A stretch of 64,000 nt of DNA from Chloroflexota bacterium (GTDB lineage: Bacteria > Chloroflexota > Anaerolineae > Anaerolineales > UBA4823): NCBI GenBank assembly GCA_029782365.1, contig JAKOUW010000017.1:248001-312000 (forward strand), in the 5' to 3' direction. The stretch's first letter is position 1, and each line of letters starts with the position of its first letter. A program made the translations under genes and the position numbers. Shown here one piece after another: positions 44,351-53,356 of this stretch. The notes beneath the pieces were generated by a model, which saw nothing but the letters and a program-made list of their open reading frames with translations, had not been told where the DNA came from and searched no databases.

Positions 44351-45817
44351 ATGAGGTATCTTCTCGGCATCGACCAGGGAACAACGCAGACAACCGCGGT
44401 CGTTCTCGACGAGCAAGGCGAGCTTGTTGGTCAAAATTCTGTTGCCCTGCTGGCGCGCTTTCCTCGTCCGGGCTGGGTAGAGCAAGATCCGTTCGATATT
44501 TTACGCACCGTCCGGCAAGCTGCTGCTCCCCTGGCGGCGCAGTATGAGATCACTGCGGTCGGATTCGACAACCAGGGAGAGACTTTTGTGGTCTGGGATG
44601 CCGAAAGCGGCCGGCCGCTGACGCCGGCGATTGTCTGGCAAGACAAGCGCGGTGTGGAAGTGTGTGAAGCGCTGGCCGGAAAGGTAGATCGGGAAGCCCT
44701 GCGGCGCAAGACTGGCCTGCTGTTGGACAGCTACTTTTCCGCGCCCAAACTGCGCTATGCCTGGGAGCATGATCCAGAGTTGAAAGCCGCTCTCGACAGC
44801 GGGCGAGCGTGTTTCGGCACCACTGAAACCTGGGCGATCTGGAATATGAGCGGGCGCAAACTGCATATCACCGATCCGTCCACTGCCTCGCGCACGCTCT
44901 TGTTCGACGTCAACCGGTTTGATTGGGATGACGATCTGCTGGCTCTGTTTGGGGCGCCGCGCGGCTGCATGGCACAAGTTGTCCCTTCCGCCGGGTATGC
45001 TGGCGAGTTAGATTTCGGCTTGGGCCGTCCATTACCTCTGCACGCCCTGCTGGTGGACCAACAGGCGGCGCTGTTTGGCCAGGCCTGCTTCCAACCAGGC
45101 GAGATGAAATGCAGTTTTGGCACCGGCAGCTTTTTATTAATGAATATTGGCCCGGAGATGCGGTTGTCGAACCAAGGCCTATTGACGACGCTGGCCTGGC
45201 GTTGGGATGGACAAACTGCTTACGCCCTGGATGGCGGCATCTTCGTGACAGGCGCTGCTGTGCAGTGGGTGAGCGAAAGCCTGGGCTTCCTGCCCAACCC
45301 AGCCGCCAGCGCTGAAGCTGCCCAACGCTCTCTGGACGAGAGCGTTGTTTTTGTGCCCGGCCTGCAAGGGCTGGCCGCACCACACTGGTTGGCAGAGGCG
45401 CGCGGCGCCATCTTTGGCTTGAGCCGCGGCTCAAAAGCAGAGGATATCGTGCGTGCCACCCTGGATGGCATTGCCTGCCGAGTCTATGAAGTGGTCAACG
45501 CCATGGCCCAAGATGCAGGTCAAAGCCCCCATCACTTGAAAGTGGACGGCGGACCTTCAGGAAACGCGTACCTGATGCAGTACATCGCCGACCTGTTGGA
45601 TATCGAAGTGCGCGTGGCCGCCGCCCGCGAGGCGACTGCTATCGGCATCGCCAACCTGGCTGCCCACAGCGCCCTGGGAATCAGCCTGGCAGAGCTGACC
45701 GCTCGCTGGCAGAGCGAAGCGGTGTACACACCTCACATCAGCGCCGAAGAACGCCGTCGGCGCCTGGACAAATGGAACAAAGCCTTGCAGGCAGTGAAGA
45801 TCTACCACAGCGCATGA
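44351..45817 (+). CDS. FGGY-family kinase, glycerol kinase-like
   Basis: A 488-residue FGGY kinase closest in pattern to GlpK: GIDQGTTQTTAVVLDEQG, PGWVEQDP, GFDNQGETFVVWD, AIVWQDKR, FSAPKL and FGTTETWAIWNM all align with glycerol-kinase landmarks, though with more changes than an orthodox GlpK. AGGAG is five bases before the ATG at 44351. The next gene overlaps its stop (ATGA) and encodes a glycerol-3-phosphate dehydrogenase-like subunit, which supports glycerol as substrate. Confidence 0.8.
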   Translation: MRYLLGIDQGTTQTTAVVLDEQGELVGQNSVALLARFPRPGWVEQDPFDILRTVRQAAAPLAAQYEITAVGFDNQGETFVVWDAESGRPLTPAIVWQDKRGVEVCEALAGKVDREALRRKTGLLLDSYFSAPKLRYAWEHDPELKAALDSGRACFGTTETWAIWNMSGRKLHITDPSTASRTLLFDVNRFDWDDDLLALFGAPRGCMAQVVPSAGYAGELDFGLGRPLPLHALLVDQQAALFGQACFQPGEMKCSFGTGSFLLMNIGPEMRLSNQGLLTTLAWRWDGQTAYALDGGIFVTGAAVQWVSESLGFLPNPAASAEAAQRSLDESVVFVPGLQGLAAPHWLAEARGAIFGLSRGSKAEDIVRATLDGIACRVYEVVNAMAQDAGQSPHHLKVDGGPSGNAYLMQYIADLLDIEVRVAAAREATAIGIANLAAHSALGISLAELTARWQSEAVYTPHISAEERRRRLDKWNKALQAVKIYHSA

Positions 45818-47235
45818 GCATTGTGTACGATGTCGCTGTGATCGGGGCAGGTGTGGTGGGCTCAGCCATTGCCTATGAACTGGCGAAATTCCAGCTCTCT
45901 GTCATCCTGCTGGAGGCAGCTCCCGAACCCGGTATGGGCACCTCGAAAGCCAGCACCGCCATCTGGCACACCGGCTTCGACGCCAAGCCCGCCAGCCTGG
46001 AGGCCGCTTTGATGCGGCGCTCTTATCCACTGATGGAAGCGTTTATGGATGCCACCGGCTGTCCATTCGAACGCACAGGTGGTTTATTGATCGCCTGGAC
46101 GGAGGAACAGCGGGCCGCTTTACCGAAACTGCTGGAAAAAGCCCACCAGAATGGCGTTTTCGATGTGCGTTTGCTCGACCCGGCTGAAGTCAGCACTTGG
46201 GAGCCGCACCTCGGACAGGGCGCCCTGGGCGGCATGTTTGTGCCGGGCGAAGGTATCCTGTGCACCTTTACGGTCCCGCTTGCCCTGGTCACCCAGGCCG
46301 TAGCGAACGGGGTCAACCTGCAGACCAATTTTGCTGTGCGTTCGATATCTGAACAAAATGGCTGCTACTGGCTGGAAAGCTCACATTCCAGCGTTCAGGC
46401 GCACTGGGTGATCAACGCCGCCGGGCTTTATTCCGATGAAGTCAACGCACTGTTTGGTCACAACAATTTTAAAATCACCCCGCGCCGCGGCGAACTGATT
46501 GTATTTGACAAGCTGGCGCGCCCGCTGGTGCGGCATGTCTTGTTACCAGTGCCCACCGCCACTACCAAGGGTGTGCTCATCAGCCCAACTGTGTACGGGA
46601 ATGTACTGCTCGGCCCAACCGCCGAGGACCTGCCCGACAAAGGCGCCTCTGGCACCAGCGCGGCGGGAATGCAGTCTTTGCTGGAGAAAGGGAGGGTGAT
46701 CCTGCCAGAGCTGTTGGAAGAAGAAGTGACGGCAACCTACGCCGGCTTGCGCGCCGCCACCGAGCACAGCGATTACCAAATCACCCTGCACGCCGACCAG
46801 CGCTATATTTGCGTGGGCGGCATCCGATCGACCGGTGTTTCAGCATCCCTGGGCATCGCCGCCCATGTGCGCGAGCTGCTTGCTGAAGGCGGCTTGCGCC
46901 CACAGCCCAAAGCCGAAATGAAGCTGGTGCGCATGCCCAACATCGGCGAGGCCTACCCTCGCCCATACCAGTCGGCAGAGCTGATCGCCAGTAAGCCGGA
47001 TTACGGCCGGATTGTGTGCTTCTGCGAACGGGTAACACAGGGCGAGCTGGTCGATGCCACCCATGCGCTGGTGCCGGCAAGCACGCTGGATGGCCTGCGC
47101 CGGCGGACACGCGCCATGCAGGGACGCTGCCAGGCTTTCAACTGCTATGCCAGCGTGGTCGCCCTGCTGGCTCGGGAGAGCGGGCAAACCCCTGAGACTC
47201 TGATGTGCCTGGAGGCTGGCAATGCTGCCCGCTGA
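45814..47235 (+). CDS. GlpA-like FAD dehydrogenase with C-terminal BFD-type [2Fe-2S] domain
   Basis: A 473-residue flavoprotein. The FAD-binding Rossmann fold is VIGAGVVGSAIAYEL; the body is a DAO-type dehydrogenase. The last ~80 residues hold CFCERV and CQAFNC, the four cysteines of a BFD-like [2Fe-2S] domain, as in anaerobic glycerol-3-phosphate dehydrogenase A. The ATG at 45814 overlaps the kinase stop; a start at 45772 is not needed. It probably oxidises glycerol-3-phosphate to dihydroxyacetone phosphate together with the next gene product. Confidence 0.82.
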   Translation: MSIVYDVAVIGAGVVGSAIAYELAKFQLSVILLEAAPEPGMGTSKASTAIWHTGFDAKPASLEAALMRRSYPLMEAFMDATGCPFERTGGLLIAWTEEQRAALPKLLEKAHQNGVFDVRLLDPAEVSTWEPHLGQGALGGMFVPGEGILCTFTVPLALVTQAVANGVNLQTNFAVRSISEQNGCYWLESSHSSVQAHWVINAAGLYSDEVNALFGHNNFKITPRRGELIVFDKLARPLVRHVLLPVPTATTKGVLISPTVYGNVLLGPTAEDLPDKGASGTSAAGMQSLLEKGRVILPELLEEEVTATYAGLRAATEHSDYQITLHADQRYICVGGIRSTGVSASLGIAAHVRELLAEGGLRPQPKAEMKLVRMPNIGEAYPRPYQSAELIASKPDYGRIVCFCERVTQGELVDATHALVPASTLDGLRRRTRAMQGRCQAFNCYASVVALLARESGQTPETLMCLEAGNAAR

Positions 47236-48475
47236 GACGCAGGTGCTGATCGTTGGGTCAGGCCCAGCTGGGCTGGCGGCCGCCCTTGAGCTGAAGAAAC
47301 TGGGAGTCGAGGATCTCTTGGTGGTGGAGCGTGAAGCCCAGGCCGGAGGCATCCCGCGCCTGTGCGGCCATTTGGGTTTCGGTTTGCGCGATTTGCACCG
47401 CCTGACCAGCGGACCAGAATATGCTCGTCACTACCGCCAGGCAGCGCAAACCGCTGGCGTGCCGGTGTACACTTCAACAACCCTCACGCATTGGATAGGG
47501 CAGCAGGCTTCTTTCACCAGCCCACGCGGCATCGAGATCGTCGCTGCCCAGGCTGTTCTGCTGGCGACCGGTGTGCGGGAACGGCCGCGCGCCGCTCGGC
47601 TGATTCCCGGCCATCGGCCCCAGGGCGTATTCACCACCGGCTCACTGCAGCGGTTGGTGTACGAACAGCAACTGCCCGTCGGCCGGCGTGCTGTGATTAT
47701 CGGGGCTGAGGCGGTCAGCCTTTCCGCTCTGCTGACACTGCGCCATGCCAACGTTCAAACGGCTGCATTTATCACGGATCTGCCGCGTCACCAGCTCTAC
47801 CCGCCAGTTTTTTTGACCGCCAAAGTGCTGTTTGCCGACCTGATAGGGCGTACCCCGGTTCATACAAACCGACAGGTGGTATCCATCTTAGGCCGCCGCC
47901 GAGTGGAGGGCATCCAGGTCAGCCAGCCCGGTACAACCGACAGCCAGACAATCGCTTGCGATACCGTGGTGTTCAGCGGCGATTGGATCCCCGAAAACGA
48001 GCTGGCGCGCAGCGCCAATTTGCAGTCGGCTGGCCCAGCGCACGGTCCACAGGTTGACAGCCATTTTCGCACCTCCCGGGAGGGCATCTTCGCCGCTGGC
48101 AACCTGCTGCGCGGCGCGGAAACCGCCGATTGGGCAGCTCTCGAGGGAAGGCAGGCGGCGAGGGCCATCTCTGCCTGGCTGAGCAGACCGGCCTGGCCGA
48201 CACAGCGTATCGAGGTCAATGTACAGCCGCCCCTGGACTGGATTTGCCCCAGCTTGCTCAGCCCGGACAGCCTGCCAGAGCGATTCCGCGTGCGCTCACA
48301 TTCATTTTGCGATAACGCCAGCCTGGCCGTTCATCAGAACGGACGCTTATTGCACTCCGGCCGCCTGCCACCTGTGCTGGCAAACACCAGCCTGGAGCTG
48401 AGCGCCGGTTGGGCAGCCAGCGTGGATTTTGACGCCGGGCCGGTCAGGGTCGAACTGCTGAGCAACCGGGCATGA
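47222..48475 (+). CDS. FAD/NAD(P)-dependent oxidoreductase partner of the GlpA-like subunit
   Basis: A 417-residue pyridine-nucleotide-disulphide-type flavoprotein without a redox CxxC. GSGPAGLAAALELKK binds FAD, the central VIIGAEAVSLSALL strand would bind NAD(P), and the C-terminal GIFAAGNLL segment closes the FAD site. It overlaps the GlpA-like gene by 14 bases. In several anaerobes this pair follows glycerol kinase and transfers electrons from glycerol-3-phosphate. The C-terminal ~100 residues are not a domain I recognise. Confidence 0.8.
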   Translation: MLPAETQVLIVGSGPAGLAAALELKKLGVEDLLVVEREAQAGGIPRLCGHLGFGLRDLHRLTSGPEYARHYRQAAQTAGVPVYTSTTLTHWIGQQASFTSPRGIEIVAAQAVLLATGVRERPRAARLIPGHRPQGVFTTGSLQRLVYEQQLPVGRRAVIIGAEAVSLSALLTLRHANVQTAAFITDLPRHQLYPPVFLTAKVLFADLIGRTPVHTNRQVVSILGRRRVEGIQVSQPGTTDSQTIACDTVVFSGDWIPENELARSANLQSAGPAHGPQVDSHFRTSREGIFAAGNLLRGAETADWAALEGRQAARAISAWLSRPAWPTQRIEVNVQPPLDWICPSLLSPDSLPERFRVRSHSFCDNASLAVHQNGRLLHSGRLPPVLANTSLELSAGWAASVDFDAGPVRVELLSNRA

Positions 48476-48486
48476 ACGAAGTAATT

Positions 48487-48516
48487 TTGCCCAATTTATC
48501 GGCTTCATTGTATAAT
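48487..48516 (+). promoter_or_regulatory. Promoter of the eut microcompartment operon
   Basis: TTGCCC (48487-48492) and TATAAT (48511-48516) are 18 bases apart, just after the preceding gene and 46 bases before eutN. This indicates that the shell and enzyme genes can be transcribed separately from the glycerol genes. Confidence 0.55.
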
Positions 48517-48562
48517 GGTTCATCCTTCTCAGCGCCTGCAGGTGAATAAATTTCGAGGTATT

Positions 48563-48853
48563 ATGAAAATTGCCCTGGTCATCGGCTCGACAATTTCCAC
48601 GATCAAAGATGAAAACTTGAATGGGAGGAAACTGCTGATTGTACGCGAGACGGATACTTCTGGTAAACCAAACGGTGCGCCTTTCGTCGCAGTCGATACT
48701 GTGAGCGCCGGCGCCGGCGATCTGGTGTTGGTCGTGGAAGGCTCCTCAGCCCGCTACACCCGCATCACACAAAATTCGCCGGTGGATGCCACCATCGTCG
48801 GGGTGATCGATTCGCTGGAAGAAAGCGGAAAAGTCGTTTTCCGCAAGAGCTGA
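48563..48853 (+). CDS. eutN: BMC vertex protein (EutN/CcmL family)
   Basis: A 96-residue pentamer-forming shell protein (BMC-P) that caps the vertices of the compartment. MKIALVIGSTISTIKDENLNGRKLLIV and the AGAGDLVLVVEGSSAR segment are the family signature. The ATG at 48563 has GAGG upstream; a frame from 48515 would start in the promoter. It is the first gene of the eut operon and the only vertex protein in it. Confidence 0.95.
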   Translation: MKIALVIGSTISTIKDENLNGRKLLIVRETDTSGKPNGAPFVAVDTVSAGAGDLVLVVEGSSARYTRITQNSPVDATIVGVIDSLEESGKVVFRKS

Positions 48854-48878
48854 ATATTTAGACAAGCACCAGGCGGCC

Positions 48879-50324
48879 ATGCAAGATACTCGTTCTTTGC
48901 TCTCGGTAGGCGTCGATGTGGGCACCACCACCACCCAAGTGATCTTCTCGCGCCTCAGCCTGTCGGACGTGGCACGCCCCGGCCAGATTCCGCGCCTGTC
49001 GATCACCAACCGCCAGGTGCTGTACCAGAGCCCGATCGTGTTTACACCGCTGGCGGACCGCCAGACGGTGGATGCTTTCCGCCTGCAGGAAATCGTGCGG
49101 CGTGAATACGCCGCCGCAGGAGTTGACCCGCACCAGGTAGAGACTGGCGCTGTGATTATCACAGGTGAGACTGCCAAGAAACAAAATGCCGATGAGATTC
49201 TGCGCGTCTTATCTGGGCTGGCGGGCGAGTTTGTGGTCAGCGTGGCTGGCCCGCATGTAGAAAGCCTGATCTCCGGGCGCGGCGCTGGCGCGGCCAGCTA
49301 TTCTCAGGAGCATTATGCCGCCGTGACCAACATCGATATCGGCGGCGGCAGCGCCAACAGCGTCACCTTCCGCAGCGGCACTTTCCTGGCGGCGGCGGCT
49401 ATGAATTTCGGTGGGCGCATCCTGGAAATTGAACATGCCACCGGCGCAGTCCGGCACATCGCCGAACCGGCCCAACACATCCTGGCCGACCTGGGTCTCA
49501 CCCTATCGCCTGGCGACAGGCCTTCATTGGACGATCTGCAGCGATTCTGCAGCCGCATGGCGGATATGACCCTCGAATTGGTTGAAGGAACAGCCTCTCC
49601 CCTGGCGCACAAGCTGTATCTTACCCCGCCGGCCGCTGTCTCGGGCAAGGGCTCACTGCTGATGTTCTCTGGCGGGATTGGCTATTATTATTACAACCCG
49701 CTAACCCTGAGCAGTGTCAGCGATGTCACTTTGCACGACGATGTTGGACCTCTGCTGGCCGAGGCGCTGCGGCGCCACCCGGGCTTACAGGCTTACGAGA
49801 TCCGCCAGCCGGCCGAGACTCTGCGGGCCACCGTGCTGGGCGCCAGCACGCAGACGGTCACGCTGTCTGGCTCCACTATTTGGGCCGAACAGGAGATCCT
49901 GCCCCTGCGCAACGTGCCAGTGGTGCGCCCCAGCCTGGCGGATGGCGAACTGAAAGCCAACCACGTGGCGCAGGCAATCAACGAGGCGGTACAGCGCTGG
50001 GATGTGGACCCGGCCAGCGATCCGTTTGCTGTGGCCCTCGACCTGCACCGCCCATTGGATTACGCCGCTTTGTTACAGCTCGCCACCGGGCTGAACGGTT
50101 TTTCCGGCTCCTGCCTGCCGCCCAGTCGACCACTGGTGGTGATTATCGAGCGCGATTACGCCCAGGCCCTCGGTCAGACGATCAAGGGCATGGCCCCGCA
50201 GCGCGGTCTGCTGGTGATCGACCAGGTCGGTTTGATGGAAGGCGATTATATCGATATTGGCGCACCCCTGCTCGATGGAAGGGTGGTGCCTTTGAGCGTA
50301 AAAACCCTGGTTTTTTATCACTAA
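48879..50324 (+). CDS. eutA: Ethanolamine ammonia-lyase reactivating factor
   Basis: A 481-residue ASKHA-fold chaperone. GVDVGTTTTQVIFSRL is the phosphate-1 loop and NIDIGGGSANSVTF the second; GAVIITGETAKKQNA is typical of EutA. It exchanges damaged cobalamin in ethanolamine ammonia-lyase at the cost of ATP. It precedes eutB and eutC as in many eut loci. Confidence 0.95.
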   Translation: MQDTRSLLSVGVDVGTTTTQVIFSRLSLSDVARPGQIPRLSITNRQVLYQSPIVFTPLADRQTVDAFRLQEIVRREYAAAGVDPHQVETGAVIITGETAKKQNADEILRVLSGLAGEFVVSVAGPHVESLISGRGAGAASYSQEHYAAVTNIDIGGGSANSVTFRSGTFLAAAAMNFGGRILEIEHATGAVRHIAEPAQHILADLGLTLSPGDRPSLDDLQRFCSRMADMTLELVEGTASPLAHKLYLTPPAAVSGKGSLLMFSGGIGYYYYNPLTLSSVSDVTLHDDVGPLLAEALRRHPGLQAYEIRQPAETLRATVLGASTQTVTLSGSTIWAEQEILPLRNVPVVRPSLADGELKANHVAQAINEAVQRWDVDPASDPFAVALDLHRPLDYAALLQLATGLNGFSGSCLPPSRPLVVIIERDYAQALGQTIKGMAPQRGLLVIDQVGLMEGDYIDIGAPLLDGRVVPLSVKTLVFYH

Positions 50325-50337
50325 GGAAGGAACCAGC

Positions 50338-51705
50338 ATGCTGCTTCGAACCAAACTGCATGGAAAGACCTACGAATTTTCCGAAATCCGCCTCCTGATG
50401 GGCAAAGCCAACGAGGAAAAGTCCGGCGACCGCCTGGCAGGCGTAGCGGCTGACAGCGCCGCCGAACGCATCGCCGCCCGATTGGTTTTGGCCCAGGTGC
50501 CGCTCAGCGTGCTGCGCGAGACTCCGGCAGTGCCATACGAACAGGATGAAGTCACCCGCGTTATCCAGGACGCCGTCAACGAGACGGTGTACAACGAGAT
50601 CAAAGGCTGGACAGTCGGAGCGTTTCGGGAATGGCTGTTGGCCGACAGCACCACACCGGAGATGATTCGACGCATTTCAGCCGGCCTGACCGCGGAGATG
50701 ATCGCCGGGGTGACCAAGCTGATGTCCAATCTCGACTTAATGTACGGCGCATCCAAGATGCGCGTCAGCGCCCATTGCAACAACACCATCGGTGCGCCGG
50801 GCACGCTGTCCAGCCGCCTGCAGCCCAACCATCCAACCGACTCGCCGCAGGGCATCCGCGCCGAGATCTACGAAGGCCTGGCATACGGCTCTGGCGATTC
50901 GGTTATCGGCATCAACCCGGTTGACGACTCGTACTCGTCGGTGGCGCGCCTGCTTGACATGACCTATGACATCATTAAGACATGGAACATCCCCACGCAG
51001 AACTGCGTGCTGGCGCACGTCACCACGCAGATGAAATGCCTGCAAGCTGGCTCGCCGGTCGGGCTGGTGTTCCAATCGATTGCCGGTTCGCAGAAAGGCA
51101 ACGACTCATTCGGCATTTCTGTGGGTATGCTGGACGAGGCCTATGCACTGGCGAAAAAATATTGTTTCCCCACCGGCCCGAACTTTATGTACTTCGAGAC
51201 AGGCCAAGGCTCGGCCCTTTCGGCTGAAGCCCACAACGGCTGGGATCAACTGACGCTGGAAGCGCGCAATTATGGCCTGGCAAAGCGCTACAACCCCTTC
51301 CAGGTGAATACTGTGGTCGGCTTCATCGGGCCAGAATATTTGTACGATGCCCGCCAGATCCAGCGCGCTGGTCTTGAGGATCACTTCATGGGCAAGCTGA
51401 CCGGCATTCCGATGGGTGTGGATGCCTGTTACACAAACCATGCCCGCGCCGACCAAAATGCCATCGAAAACCTGGCGGTGATGTTGACTGCGGCCGGCTG
51501 TAATTATTTCATGGGTGTGCCAATGGGCGACGATTCGATGCTGTCTTACCAGTGCACTTCCTACCACGACGCCCCCACCCTGCGCCAGTTGTTCAAAGCC
51601 CGCCCAGCGGCTGAGTTTGAACAGTGGATGGTGGACCTGGGTCTGATGAAAAACGGCGTGTTAACGGAAAAAGCCGGCGACCCGTCCTTCTTCTTGAAGC
51701 GCTGA
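50338..51705 (+). CDS. eutB: Ethanolamine ammonia-lyase large subunit
   Basis: A 455-residue subunit, the same length as in enterobacteria, forming the TIM barrel that binds ethanolamine. Motifs include LMGKANEEKSGD, NNTIGAPGTLSSRLQPNHPTD and MGVPMGDDSML. With EutC and adenosylcobalamin it splits ethanolamine into acetaldehyde and ammonia. A good ribosome site (AGGAAGGA) precedes the ATG, and no residue of the visible motifs is lost. Confidence 0.97.
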   Translation: MLLRTKLHGKTYEFSEIRLLMGKANEEKSGDRLAGVAADSAAERIAARLVLAQVPLSVLRETPAVPYEQDEVTRVIQDAVNETVYNEIKGWTVGAFREWLLADSTTPEMIRRISAGLTAEMIAGVTKLMSNLDLMYGASKMRVSAHCNNTIGAPGTLSSRLQPNHPTDSPQGIRAEIYEGLAYGSGDSVIGINPVDDSYSSVARLLDMTYDIIKTWNIPTQNCVLAHVTTQMKCLQAGSPVGLVFQSIAGSQKGNDSFGISVGMLDEAYALAKKYCFPTGPNFMYFETGQGSALSAEAHNGWDQLTLEARNYGLAKRYNPFQVNTVVGFIGPEYLYDARQIQRAGLEDHFMGKLTGIPMGVDACYTNHARADQNAIENLAVMLTAAGCNYFMGVPMGDDSMLSYQCTSYHDAPTLRQLFKARPAAEFEQWMVDLGLMKNGVLTEKAGDPSFFLKR

Positions 51706-51719
51706 ACGGAGAGACTGCC

Positions 51720-52670
51720 ATGGATGATGCCAAACTGAATGAACTAGTTGAAGCGGTGGTGCGCCAGTTAATCGCCGCTGGCGCAGTGAAAAGCGCTGGC
51801 AATCCAGCAGAGTCCCTGGCTGGCGCCGCCGCTCCACCGGCGGCGCCAGCCAGGGAGACGCCCGCCACCACGGCAACGCAGCCTGACCTGGTGATCGATC
51901 TGCCCGACCCCACCTCGCCCACCGAGCGCTACAAATGCCGGGTGAACAGCCCCCAAGACCCCCAGGCGATCCAGGATCTGATAGCCTCAACCACTGCCCG
52001 CATCGGTGTTGGGCGCGCCGGTCCGCGCTACACGACCGCCTCGCTGTTGTTGTTTCAGGGCGACCACGCCGTGACACAGGATGCCCTGTATCGCGATATC
52101 GACCAGAAACTGCTGGATGAATTCGGCCTGTTCACTGTGCAGACTAACATTACCGGTGGAAAAGAGCAGTACCTGCTGCGCCCCGATCTGGGTAGACAGC
52201 TCAACCCCGAGGCTAAGCGCATTATCAACGAGAAATGCGTCAAAAATCCCAATGTGCAGATTGTGGTTGGCGATGGACTGAGCGCCGCCGCCATCGAAGC
52301 CAACCTGCGCCAAATCTTCCCGGTGCTCAGGCAAGGTTTTCAGACTGCCGGCCTGACGATAGGAACACCCTTCCACATTCAGTACTGCCGGGTGGGTGTG
52401 TTGAACGATATCGGGGAGCTGATCAAGCCGGATGTGGTCGTGCTGCTGATCGGTGAACGCCCTGGGCTCGGGCGAGCGGAAAGCATGAGCGTTTACATGG
52501 GCTATAAGCCGAAATACGGCGACACCGACGCCGACCGCGATGTGGTGTGCAATATATTTGAAAACGGCGGGACCAACCCGTTGGAAGCCGGAGCGTTCGT
52601 GGTGCAGATCGCGCAGAAAATGCGCCAGCACCAGGCCTCGGGCGTCAAACTCAAGCTGGCGACCAAATAG
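51720..52670 (+). CDS. eutC: Ethanolamine ammonia-lyase small subunit with N-terminal encapsulation helix
   Basis: A 316-residue cobalamin-binding subunit. The core from residue ~60 shows VGRAGPRYTTASLL, DGLSAAAIEANL and LIGERPGLGRAESMSVYMGY. Residues 1-20 (MDDAKLNELVEAVVRQLIAA) form an amphipathic helix joined by an Ala/Pro linker (24-55), the usual encapsulation peptide that brings the enzyme into the shell. GGAGAG precedes the ATG at 51720; the longer frame from 51624 overlaps eutB. Confidence 0.96.
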   Translation: MDDAKLNELVEAVVRQLIAAGAVKSAGNPAESLAGAAAPPAAPARETPATTATQPDLVIDLPDPTSPTERYKCRVNSPQDPQAIQDLIASTTARIGVGRAGPRYTTASLLLFQGDHAVTQDALYRDIDQKLLDEFGLFTVQTNITGGKEQYLLRPDLGRQLNPEAKRIINEKCVKNPNVQIVVGDGLSAAAIEANLRQIFPVLRQGFQTAGLTIGTPFHIQYCRVGVLNDIGELIKPDVVVLLIGERPGLGRAESMSVYMGYKPKYGDTDADRDVVCNIFENGGTNPLEAGAFVVQIAQKMRQHQASGVKLKLATK

Positions 52671-52691
52671 CGCCAGCCAACAGGAGAGGCT

Positions 52692-53348
52692 ATGGGCATT
52701 CTGGATCCAATTTATGCAACCCCTTTGTCGGTGCGGGTGATCCCCAACGTGGACCCCAACTTCGCCGAGCAGTTGAAACTGCGCCCCGAACAGCGCTCGA
52801 TCGGCTTGATCACCGCTGATAACGATGACGCCACCTATGTTTCGATTGACGAGGCCACCAAGATGGCCGATGTCGAAGTGGTCTATGCGCACTCCTTCTA
52901 TGCTGGCGCCAAGCACTCCTCCGGCCTGCTCTCCGGTGAGATCATGGCCATCCTGGCCGGGCCGAACCCCGCCGAAGTGCGCGCTGGCCTGACCGCGGCA
53001 GTAAGCTATATGAAAAACGAAGCCATCTGGTATTCAGCCAACGAGGATGCCTCGATCGCCTTTTTTCCCCACCTGATCTCGCGCACCGGTTCCTACCTGT
53101 CCAAAGTGTGCAACATCCCGCAGGGGTCACCCATCGCATACCTGATCGCCCCGCCTATGGAAGGCCTGGTTGCGCTGGACGCCGCCTTGAAAGCGGCCGC
53201 AGTGCAAATTGCTTCACTTACCATGCCTCCATCTGAGACCAACTATATGGGCGTGATGCTGACCGGCGACCAGCCTGCCTGCAAAGCCGCCACCATCGCC
53301 TTCCGTGAGATGGTGCTGGAGATCGCCCGTGAGCCGATCAAGTATTAG
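52692..53348 (+). CDS. eutL: BMC-T shell protein EutL
   Basis: A 218-residue tandem-BMC trimer protein. It begins MGILDPIYATPLSVRVIPNV and contains HSFYAGAKHSSGLLSGE and SRTGSYLSKVCNI..GSPIAYLIAPP, all EutL landmarks. EutL forms a gated pore thought to pass larger cofactors. It is one of two BMC-T proteins in the operon. Confidence 0.95.
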   Translation: MGILDPIYATPLSVRVIPNVDPNFAEQLKLRPEQRSIGLITADNDDATYVSIDEATKMADVEVVYAHSFYAGAKHSSGLLSGEIMAILAGPNPAEVRAGLTAAVSYMKNEAIWYSANEDASIAFFPHLISRTGSYLSKVCNIPQGSPIAYLIAPPMEGLVALDAALKAAAVQIASLTMPPSETNYMGVMLTGDQPACKAATIAFREMVLEIAREPIKY

Positions 53349-53356
53349 GAGCCGGT

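Noticed and set aside
48879..50324. eutA as a general DnaK-like chaperone
   Set aside because: The GAVIITGETAKKQNA segment and its position before eutB and eutC fit EutA specifically; EutJ is the DnaK-like gene of the operon.
51987..52916. A 309-residue minus-strand ORF antisense to eutC and eutL
   Set aside because: Both plus-strand genes are certain; the antisense frame is open by codon bias alone.
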